Below are positions 7,162 through 13,045 of a stretch of 13,045 nucleotides of DNA, one piece after another. The stretch is from contig UQZL01000046.1 of NCBI GenBank assembly GCA_900545605.1, forward strand, positions 1 to 13,045. The letters run 5' to 3'. Numbering within the stretch: position 1 is the first letter of the stretch; each line of letters begins with the position of its first letter. A program made the position numbers and the translations under genes. The notes under the pieces are model-generated. The model ran no database searches. It was given only the letters and a program-made list of their open reading frames with translations, and was not told the origin of the DNA. Origin of the DNA: an uncultured Collinsella sp. Its GTDB lineage: Bacteria > Actinomycetota > Coriobacteriia > Coriobacteriales > Coriobacteriaceae.

Positions 7162-7377
7162 GACGGCAGCCCAAGGGTGATAGCTGGGCAGCGCCGTTGC
7201 TTGGTCAAGAGGTCAGTGCCTTAATGGCAGCGACTTGTTATGCTTCGAATGCTGCTTGAGTGCCTCGGAAAGTTCGATAAGCGCCGTGAAGAGCGAGACC
7301 AAAGCAACCAAGAGCTCTACGAGCTCTGATGGGCCCGGGATGACCGCTGATTCAAGTCACCGGGCCTAAATCTTTTT
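7162..7377 (+). ncRNA. Candidate structured non-coding RNA, about 215 nt, family not recognised
   Basis: Several stems fit together on the + strand. A 5' hairpin joins ACGGC/GCCCA (7163-7173) to TGGGC/GCCGT (7185-7197). A long-range stem pairs GTTGCTTGGTC (7196-7206) with GACCAAAGCAAC (7297-7308), with one bulge. Inside it, 7210-7220 pairs with 7226-7236 around a TTAAT loop, giving 11 pairs with two bulges. Next comes AGAGCTC-TAC-GAGCTCT (7311-7327), then the terminator hairpin. A promoter-like sequence lies directly upstream. It does not look like tmRNA, SRP RNA, RNase P or 6S as I know them. A 29-codon + frame (7240-7329) and a hydrophobic minus frame (7213-7311) overlap it, but neither has a good ribosome site. 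It could also be a regulated leader of the exonuclease gene. Confidence 0.42.
7332..7377 (+). terminator. Hairpin terminator at the 3' end of the candidate RNA
   Basis: GGCCCGG (7332-7338) pairs with CCGGGCC (7360-7366), and TGAC (7341-7344) with GTCA (7356-7359) inside it, leaving a GA bulge. TAAATCTTTTT follows. The T-run starts a few bases late, so termination may be partial. The inner 20 bases recur in the hairpin after the exonuclease gene (8282-8325). Confidence 0.6.
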
Positions 7378-7541
7378 CATGCATTTGAATAGAGCGGGCG
7401 ACTCTCTTGGGGCCGTCTGCATGGCGTGTGCCTGGCGCGCGTGGCATTGCGCTCCGATTTCATGTCCGCACGAGCGCCTAACCTTACGGCAATGTAGCCG
7501 CTTATGTAACAAGCGGCAAGCAACGGAGAAAGGCCCTAACC
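7378..7541 (+). promoter_or_regulatory. Leader region of the exonuclease gene with hairpins
   Basis: No gene is seen here. GCCGCTT (7497-7503) and AAGCGGC (7511-7517) form a perfect 7-bp hairpin with a 7-base loop, ending 7 bases before the ribosome site GGAGAAAGG (7525-7533). Further upstream GCGCTC (7449-7454) and GAGCGC (7472-7477) can pair. No convincing -35/-10 pair was found, so the exonuclease may depend on readthrough from the RNA promoter at 7127-7155 or on a promoter I cannot recognise. A post-transcriptional control element is possible but unproven. Confidence 0.35.
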
Positions 7542-8276
7542 GTGTCAGCTGAAAAGACGCCGTGTATCTCGGCTATCGATACGACGAACTTTGCGCGCCA
7601 GATTGTGCTGGACTTTGAGTTTGCGCCGGTGCCAAAGCAGCGCCAGCGACGTGGGCTGCGTAATGAGATTATCGAGGTCGGCGCCGTCAAGCTCGATTAC
7701 CACGGCAACGTTATGGGCGAGTTCTCGCAGTTTGTGCAGACGGAATTTACCGAAGGCGTTGCGTTTTCCGTCCGCGAGCTTACGGGGATATCGGCCGTGG
7801 ACACTGCGATGGCCGATCCGCTCTACATGGTAATCAAAAGGCTCAGCGATTGGATCGGTCGCTACTCCGCACAGGTAGTTTGCTGGAGCGGGGCGGACCG
7901 TCGACAGCTTTTGACCGAGTGCCAGGCAAAGCACATCGATCTTTCCGCATTTCCTACGGATTGGGCCGACCTGCAGGCGTTTTACACCTCGATCATGGAC
8001 GTGGGCAGCCACGGGTGCGTCTCTTTGAGTGACGCGGCGACGTGGTTTGGCATCGAGTTCGACGAGTCGACGGGTCACGCCCACAGCGCCCTTGCCGATG
8101 CGCGCGTGACCGCCAAGCTGCTCAAGCAGGTGATGGACGGGGACTACCGCGTGAGCCCGCGCGCCCAGGAAGTCCGCCAGCGGTGGGGGATGGGCGAGCG
8201 AGCTCAGACGCGCCTTTCTAGCAAGTGCCCCGAGCTGGGCGACCTGCTGCTGAAGCTGAAGGCGGAGGGGAGGTAG
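7542..8276 (+). CDS. DEDDh-family 3'-5' exonuclease (RNase T / DNA polymerase III epsilon-like)
   Basis: This 244-residue protein carries the complete DEDDh catalytic set. Exo I is LDFEF with Asp24 and Glu26, Exo II is WSGADRRQL with Asp119, and Exo III is HSALADARVTAKL with His181 and Asp186 at the required Hx4D spacing. Residues 40-62 (RNEIIEVGAVKLD...GEFSQFV) and ELTGIS (79-84) are typical of ERI-1/KapD-like and epsilon-like members. The last 40 residues are charged and show no known domain. The start is GTG at 7542 with GGAGAAAGG 8 bases upstream. Such enzymes trim single-stranded DNA or RNA 3' ends using two metal ions. The protein is a free-standing exonuclease, not a polymerase subunit. 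Its position between ATPase genes and a restriction system hints at a defence role, but an RNA-processing housekeeping role is equally possible. Confidence 0.85.
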   Translation: MSAEKTPCISAIDTTNFARQIVLDFEFAPVPKQRQRRGLRNEIIEVGAVKLDYHGNVMGEFSQFVQTEFTEGVAFSVRELTGISAVDTAMADPLYMVIKRLSDWIGRYSAQVVCWSGADRRQLLTECQAKHIDLSAFPTDWADLQAFYTSIMDVGSHGCVSLSDAATWFGIEFDESTGHAHSALADARVTAKLLKQVMDGDYRVSPRAQEVRQRWGMGERAQTRLSSKCPELGDLLLKLKAEGR

Positions 8277-8281
8277 GCGGG

Positions 8282-8325
8282 GCTCCGGGAATGACCTCTG
8301 ACTCAAGTCAACGGGGCTCATTTTG
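8282..8325 (+). terminator. Hairpin after the exonuclease gene, probable terminator
   Basis: GCTCCG (8282-8287) pairs with CGGGGC (8312-8317) with one G-T wobble, and TGAC (8292-8295) with GTCA (8306-8309) inside. TCATTTTG follows, so it is a weak to moderate terminator 5 bases after the stop codon. Its inner segment at 8291-8309 is nearly the same as in the hairpin at 7332-7366. An ACGGGGCT word at 8311 recurs at 8345, 34 bases on, with a similar T-rich tail. Confidence 0.55.
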
Positions 8326-8403
8326 CTTTCTTTGGAGCTTTCTCACGGGGCTGACTTTACTTCGTCTCATTTAGTATAAAGCGGCTGCTAGATTGCATAG
8401 TGA

Positions 8404-8412
8404 TGATAAAAT
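8404..8412 (+). promoter_or_regulatory. Candidate extended -10 element for the hsd operon
   Basis: TGATAAAAT matches an extended -10 (TGn plus a TATAAT-like hexamer) 55 bases before the hsdR start, in a locally AT-rich stretch. No good -35 is present at the right distance. TAGTAT (8372-8377) is an alternative -10. This is a weak, inferred call; the intergenic space holds no gene. Confidence 0.3.
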
Positions 8413-8467
8413 TAATCAACTCAACATCAATAGCTGTCGCTTTGCGCAATGAGGGGTTCCGAGACGT

Positions 8468-10798
8468 ATGAACGAGTCTGACACACGGCTTAAACTCATT
8501 GATCCTGCGATTATGAAGTCGTGGGATCGCAATACCCAAGTCTTCACTGAGTATTTCTTTACCAGTGGCGAGATTGTTGTGCGCGGAAGTATGGTCACCC
8601 GTAAAGACAAGAAGAAGGCTGACTACCTTCTGATGTATGCTCCGGGCATCCCTATCGCAATCGTCGAGGCTAAGGATACGGAGCACACCGTTGATGCCGG
8701 TCTCCAACAGGGGATGGGATATGCCCAGCTGCTCGATATTCCGTTTGCGTACAGCTCAAACGGAAAGGGTTTTGTTGAGCACGATTTTCTTACCGGGAAA
8801 GAGCGCGCTCTTGCCATGGACGAGTTTCCCACTCCGGCGGAACTTTGGACACGATACTCAAAAGCTAAGGGGCTTGAACATCCGTATAGCCAGGAGATTG
8901 TGACCGCTCCGTATTACCAGGAGCACGGCGGCAATCATCCTCGCTACTATCAGTGCATCGCCATCAATCGTACGCTTGAAGCTATTGCGCGAGGTAAGAA
9001 TCGCATCTTGCTCGTTATGGCAACGGGAACGGGAAAGACTTTTACGGCTTTTCAAATCGTTCATCGCTTGCGACAGACTACCGAGGTTCGTAAGGTTCTC
9101 TATCTGGCGGACCGCAATATTCTCGTCGATCAGACCATAGACGGCGATTTCAAGCCTCTCAAGAGGGTTACAACCAAGGTCGTAGGTCGAAAGCTCGATT
9201 CTGCTTACGAGGTCTATTTCTCGCTCTACCAACAGCTTGTTGGAGAAAACGGTGAAGAAATATTCCGCGAGTTCGACTCGGAATTCTTCGATTTGATTAT
9301 CGTCGACGAGTGCCATCGCGGAAGCGCCGCGGCGGACTCCGCATGGCGTAAGGTACTTGAGTATTTCAATTGTGCAATTCAAATCGGTATGACGGCTACG
9401 CCAAAGGAGACTGAAGAGGTTTCAAACATTACCTACTTCGGCGAACCTGTCTACACCTACTCCCTTAAACAGGGAATCGAGGATGGCTTTCTCGCCCCGT
9501 ATAAAGTTATTCGTCCTAAGCTGAACGTCGACATTTACGGATACCGTACTGAGGAAGGCACCATAGATGATCGCGGCGAAGCTCTGCCCAAACGTGTTTT
9601 CGAGAAGCAAGACTTCGACAGCGAGATTGTCATCAAAGAGCGCTACGAGGAAGTTGCCAAGCGGATAACTCAATTTCTAAAGGAGACGGATCGTTACTCC
9701 AAGACCATAGTCTTTTGCGTTGACATCGAGCATGCCGAAAATATGCGACGTGCCCTTGTAAACGAGAACGCCGATATCGTAAGAGATCACCCCACCTACA
9801 TCATGAAGATTACGGGTGACGACAGGGAAGGTAAGGCTCAGTTAGATAACTTCATCGACCCCGACGAGAAATACCCGACCATCGTTACGACTTCGAAGCT
9901 TCTCACCACTGGTGTTAATTGCAAGACGTGTAAGGTAGTCGTGCTCGACAACAAGTTCGGTGAGCACGGAATGACGGAGTTCAAGCAGATTATCGGCCGC
10001 GGAACCCGTATCTGTGAGGACTACGACAAACTCTATTTCACCATCCTCGATTTTCGTGACGCATCGCGTTTGTTTGCAGATCCCGAGTTTGATGGCGAAC
10101 CTGTTGTTGTGTTTGAGCCTAATCCGGGTGACCCCATTGCGGATCCGGGTCCCGGCGGCAATGGCGGCAGTCCCGTTCCGCCTCCGTCTCCGATCGTAGA
10201 CCCACCCGTATTGCCGCCGGACGATCCGTCCTCCCATGTGAAATATCACGTTCATGGGGCCGACGTCTATGTAGTGTCGGAGATGGTGCAGTATTACTCC
10301 TCCGATGGCCTTCTTGTAACTGAGAGCCTTAAGGACTATACGCGAAAAAACATTCTCGGCGAATACGACACTCTTGACCACTTCCTAGCGGCGTGGAACT
10401 CTGAACATAAGAAACAAGCGATTATCGATGAGCTGCGCGCGCGTGGCGTATTCCTGGATGAGCTGCGGCTCGAGACTGGACAGGAGCAAATGAGCGACTT
10501 TGACCTCATTTGCCACATTGCTTACGACCAGAGACCTCTTACGCGCAGCGAGAGAGCCAATAGTGTCAAGAAAAAGGGCGTGCTCTATGAGTATGCCGGC
10601 GTCGCGCGTGAGGTCCTTGAAGCGCTTCTCGACAAATATGCGACGTCGAACCTCGTAGACTTGGACGACACCCACGTCCTCGACCTCGAGGAATTCCGTC
10701 GGTTTGGCAGCCCAATGAAGATCGTCGCCGCATTCGGCGGCAAACAACAGTACATTCAGGCAGCGCAGATGCTCGAGGACGAGCTCTACATCGCATAG
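8468..10798 (+). CDS. hsdR: Type I restriction enzyme, R subunit (HsdR)
   Basis: This 776-residue DNA translocase and endonuclease has the PD-(D/E)xK nuclease near the N-terminus: ADYLLMYAPG with Asp52, then IVEAKD with Glu67 and Lys69. The superfamily 2 motor has ATGTGKT (185-191), DECHRG (280-285), TAT (309-311) and QIIGRGTRI (507-515). The C-terminal part resembles the EcoEI-type R C-terminal domain. Between motor and C-terminus, residues about 551-588 form an unusual Pro/Gly/Asp-rich linker. With HsdM and HsdS it would cut unmodified foreign DNA. The ATG at 8468 is the only start, because an in-frame stop lies at 8450-8452; the ribosome site GAGGGG is 11 bases away, which is loose. The gene is intact, and hsdM follows after 19 bases. 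Base composition is less GC-rich than in the redox operon, consistent with transfer. Confidence 0.93.
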   Translation: MNESDTRLKLIDPAIMKSWDRNTQVFTEYFFTSGEIVVRGSMVTRKDKKKADYLLMYAPGIPIAIVEAKDTEHTVDAGLQQGMGYAQLLDIPFAYSSNGKGFVEHDFLTGKERALAMDEFPTPAELWTRYSKAKGLEHPYSQEIVTAPYYQEHGGNHPRYYQCIAINRTLEAIARGKNRILLVMATGTGKTFTAFQIVHRLRQTTEVRKVLYLADRNILVDQTIDGDFKPLKRVTTKVVGRKLDSAYEVYFSLYQQLVGENGEEIFREFDSEFFDLIIVDECHRGSAAADSAWRKVLEYFNCAIQIGMTATPKETEEVSNITYFGEPVYTYSLKQGIEDGFLAPYKVIRPKLNVDIYGYRTEEGTIDDRGEALPKRVFEKQDFDSEIVIKERYEEVAKRITQFLKETDRYSKTIVFCVDIEHAENMRRALVNENADIVRDHPTYIMKITGDDREGKAQLDNFIDPDEKYPTIVTTSKLLTTGVNCKTCKVVVLDNKFGEHGMTEFKQIIGRGTRICEDYDKLYFTILDFRDASRLFADPEFDGEPVVVFEPNPGDPIADPGPGGNGGSPVPPPSPIVDPPVLPPDDPSSHVKYHVHGADVYVVSEMVQYYSSDGLLVTESLKDYTRKNILGEYDTLDHFLAAWNSEHKKQAIIDELRARGVFLDELRLETGQEQMSDFDLICHIAYDQRPLTRSERANSVKKKGVLYEYAGVAREVLEALLDKYATSNLVDLDDTHVLDLEEFRRFGSPMKIVAAFGGKQQYIQAAQMLEDELYIA

Positions 10799-10817
10799 AG
10801 AAAGGTAACGATAGCAA

Positions 10818-12296
10818 ATGGCACTGGGATCTCTCGTAAAGACCCTGCAGAACATCATGCGCAAAGACGCCGGCATCAATGGCGATGCGCAGCGCATTGA
10901 GCAGATGACTTGGCTTTTCTTCCTCAAGATTTACGATGCCAAGGAGCAGGAGTGGGAGTTTCACGATGACTCCTATCAGTCCATCATCCCCGAGCGCCTG
11001 CGCTGGTATAGCTGGGCGCACGATGCGAAAGACGGCAAGGCGCTTACTGGCGATGAGCTTCTCGACTTTGTGAACAATGATCTATTCAAGACTCTTGAGA
11101 GTCTTGAGCTTGCACCTGATGCGCCTTTGCGACACGTCGTCGTCAAGGCTGCTTTTACTGACGCCAACAACTACATGAAGGATGGGATTCTACTTCGTCA
11201 AGTCATCAACGAGATTGACGAGTCGGTTGATTTTACCGAGTACAAAGAGCGCCACGCCTTCGGTGAAATTTACGAGACCATCCTGAAAGACTTACAGTCC
11301 GCGGGTAATGCCGGCGAGTTTTACACGCCCCGAGCGGTGACTGACTTTATGGCCCAGGCACTTGCGCCCAAGCTCGGCGAGACTGTGGCTGACTTCGCGT
11401 GTGGCACGGGCGGCTTTTTGACGAGCGCCCTCAAGATTCTCGACTCCCAGGTTCAGACTCCAGCCGATCGTGAACTCTATGCAAGATCGGTCTACGGCAT
11501 CGAGAAGAAGCAGCTCCCTTACCTGCTGTGCGTGACCAACATGCTGTTGCACGATATCGATAATCCTGAAGTCTTTCACGATAACTCTCTCGAGAAGGAT
11601 GTTCGCGAGTGGAAGCACAAGCCTGACGGCCAGTTTGACGTCGTACTTATGAACCCGCCCTATGGCGGGTCCGAGAGTGCATCGGTGCAAAACAACTTCC
11701 CTGTTGCACTCCGTAGCTCCGAGACCGCAGATCTATTCCTTGGACTCATTCTTTATCGTCTTAAGCGAGGCGGCCGCGCTGCTGTTATCATTCCGGATGG
11801 TTTTCTCTTTGGCCAGGATAGTGCAAAGACGGAGATCAAGCGTCGCCTGCTTGAGGACATGAACTTGCATACTGTCTTGCGCCTTCCACAGAGTGTTTTC
11901 GCTCCGTACACGAGCATCACTACTAACGTTCTGTTCTTCGATAATACGGGGGCCTCTGAGGGCGTTTGGTTCTATCGCATGGACATGCCCGAGGGGTATA
12001 AACACTTCTCTAAGACCAAGCCCATTAGGATCGAACATTTTGCACCTGTAAAGGAATGGTGGGAGAACCGTCGGGATATCGAGGAAGACGGCAATCCCAA
12101 GGCCAAGTACTATACGGTTGACGAGTTGCGAGACGGCGGTTTTAACTTTGACGTGTGCGGCTATCCTCACGAGGAAGAGGAGATCTTACCGCCTGACGAA
12201 CTGATCAGGAACTACAAAGAAGAGCGCGCTAAGCTCGATGCCGAGATTGACCAGAAGCTTGCTCGTATTTGCGAGATTCTTGGGATTGAGGCGTAG
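10818..12296 (+). CDS. hsdM: Type I restriction-modification N6-adenine methyltransferase (HsdM)
   Basis: This 492-residue protein has an HsdM N-terminal helical domain (about 1-140; WLFFLKIYDAKEQEWE is typical) and an N6-adenine methylase domain. AGEFYTPRAV (165-174) and ADFACGTGGF (191-200) bind S-adenosylmethionine, and NPPY (279-282) is the catalytic motif IV. The C-terminal stretch from about 450 is charged and helical, as expected for contact with HsdS. It methylates adenine within the sequence chosen by HsdS and forms the M2S core of the complex. The ATG at 10818 is preceded by GAGAAAGG 12 bases away. The stop codon TAG is followed at once by the hsdS ATG, implying coupled translation. 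No truncation or missing motif is visible. Confidence 0.94.
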   Translation: MALGSLVKTLQNIMRKDAGINGDAQRIEQMTWLFFLKIYDAKEQEWEFHDDSYQSIIPERLRWYSWAHDAKDGKALTGDELLDFVNNDLFKTLESLELAPDAPLRHVVVKAAFTDANNYMKDGILLRQVINEIDESVDFTEYKERHAFGEIYETILKDLQSAGNAGEFYTPRAVTDFMAQALAPKLGETVADFACGTGGFLTSALKILDSQVQTPADRELYARSVYGIEKKQLPYLLCVTNMLLHDIDNPEVFHDNSLEKDVREWKHKPDGQFDVVLMNPPYGGSESASVQNNFPVALRSSETADLFLGLILYRLKRGGRAAVIIPDGFLFGQDSAKTEIKRRLLEDMNLHTVLRLPQSVFAPYTSITTNVLFFDNTGASEGVWFYRMDMPEGYKHFSKTKPIRIEHFAPVKEWWENRRDIEEDGNPKAKYYTVDELRDGGFNFDVCGYPHEEEEILPPDELIRNYKEERAKLDAEIDQKLARICEILGIEA

Positions 12297-13045
12297 ATGA
12301 AGGCAAAAGACCTGAAGAACTCAATCCTGCAAATGGCGATTGAGGGAAAGCTCGTTCCACAAGACCCGAGTGATGAGCCTGCAAGCGTCCTGCTTGAGCG
12401 TATTCGTGAAGAGAAGCATAAGCTTATTGCTGAGGGTAAGGCTAAATTCCCGAAGGGCGGGGAGAGCATTATCTATATCGGTTCCGATGGCTCCCCCTAT
12501 GAGAAGCACGTGGACACTAAGGGACGCGTTCTGAGCGACAAGTGCATCGCGGACGAGGTTCCGTTTGGGATTCCGGAAAGCTGGGCCTGGGCGAGATTTA
12601 GTGAAGTCATTGGAATTGCAGCGCGTTTGGTCGACCCGTTGAAATATCAGGACTTTCCTCATATCGCGCCTGACAACATCCAAAAAGGCACCGGAAAGCT
12701 CTTGTTCTGTCATAGTGTTAAGGCCGACGAGGTTAAGAGCGCCAATCACCTGTTCTCTGCAGGACAGATTCTCTATTCGAAGATTCGTCCAGCTCTTCGA
12801 AAGGCGGTTATCGCCCCTTTTGATGGGCTGTGTAGTGCGGATATGTATCCGCTCAACACCAAGCTGCAACCTGAATATGTCCTCACGGTTCTCCTCAGCA
12901 ATTTCTTCACTGAGGAGACGCTTAAGGGTGATACGCGTGTCAAAATGCCAAAGACTAATCAGAAGTCATTGAACGTCATTCTGGTCCCAGTTCCGCCTCT
13001 CGCCGAGCAGCGCCGCATCGTCGAGCGGGTGAACGAGCTCATGCC
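12297..13045 (+). CDS. hsdS: Type I restriction-modification specificity subunit (HsdS), 5' part, runs off the window
   Basis: An open frame starts at the ATG directly after the hsdM stop (TAGATG) and continues for 249 codons to the window end without a stop. The N-terminus MKAKDLKNSILQMAIEGKLV is typical of HsdS proteins. A target recognition domain follows from about residue 88 (VPFGIPESWAWARFSEV), with FSAGQILYSKIRPALRKAV (153-171) and CSADMYPL as its usual core. It closes with LVPVPPLAEQRRIVERVNEL (229-248), the conserved start of the central helix. Family members are about 400-450 residues, so the second recognition domain lies outside. The ribosome site TTGAGG is inside the hsdM end. 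The target sequence cannot be read from the protein. Confidence 0.92.
   Translation, partial: MKAKDLKNSILQMAIEGKLVPQDPSDEPASVLLERIREEKHKLIAEGKAKFPKGGESIIYIGSDGSPYEKHVDTKGRVLSDKCIADEVPFGIPESWAWARFSEVIGIAARLVDPLKYQDFPHIAPDNIQKGTGKLLFCHSVKADEVKSANHLFSAGQILYSKIRPALRKAVIAPFDGLCSADMYPLNTKLQPEYVLTVLLSNFFTEETLKGDTRVKMPKTNQKSLNVILVPVPPLAEQRRIVERVNELM

Noticed and set aside
7240..7329. Small + strand gene of 29 codons (starting MLRMLLECLGKF)
   Set aside because: No ribosome site precedes its ATG and the stretch is better explained by RNA stems; it remains possible only if homologues conserve the frame.
7545..8321. Minus-strand open frame of 258 codons opposite the exonuclease
   Set aside because: The + strand has all five DEDDh catalytic residues in order; the minus product shows no recognisable pattern.
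1..13045. Insertion sequences, integrases, tRNA or rRNA genes, and selenocysteine TGA codons
   Set aside because: Reading both strands I found no transposase or recombinase motifs, no tRNA-like cloverleaf or rRNA signature, and no in-frame TGA interrupting the selenium-linked genes.

Overview
The window looks like chromosomal DNA from a gut Coriobacteriia-type actinobacterium, most plausibly Collinsella or a close relative. This is an inference from the GC-rich, strongly codon-biased metabolic genes, the anaerobic selenium-linked molybdenum hydroxylase cluster and the style of the intergenic repeats; no rRNA or other taxonomic marker is present. All supported protein genes lie on the + strand.

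Positions 1-3971 hold the end of a redox operon: the C-terminus of YgfK, an RnfB-like ferredoxin with four [4Fe-4S] motifs, and a 925-residue molybdopterin hydroxylase with its own two [2Fe-2S] centres. A strong intrinsic terminator follows. Together they suggest oxidation of a purine or another heterocycle at a Mo (probably Mo-Se) site, with electrons passed through ferredoxin clusters to YgfK rather than directly to NAD or O2.

Positions 3972-7084 are accessory DNA. Two unrelated AAA-type ATPases, each with a C-terminal PD-(D/E)xK-like nuclease signature, are each preceded by a different and very regular cis element. The first (ATPase_2/DUF234 type) sits behind a perfect 25-bp inverted repeat at 4141-4196. 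The second (AAA_14/DUF4143 type) sits behind a 23-bp tandem array at 5655-5769. A degenerate 62-bp-period direct repeat lies at 3979-4088.

Positions 7085-8467 carry a candidate structured non-coding RNA (about 7162-7377) with its own promoter-like sequence and terminator, then a DEDDh 3'-5' exonuclease gene. Two related hairpins that share a 20-base core lie on either side of the exonuclease.

Positions 8468-13045 are a type I restriction-modification operon, hsdR-hsdM-hsdS, with hsdS cut by the window end. hsdS starts on the base after the hsdM stop codon. The right two thirds of the window therefore reads as a defence or mobile-gene neighbourhood next to a conserved metabolic operon. The most unusual parts are the ATPase-plus-repeat pairs and the structured RNA before the exonuclease.
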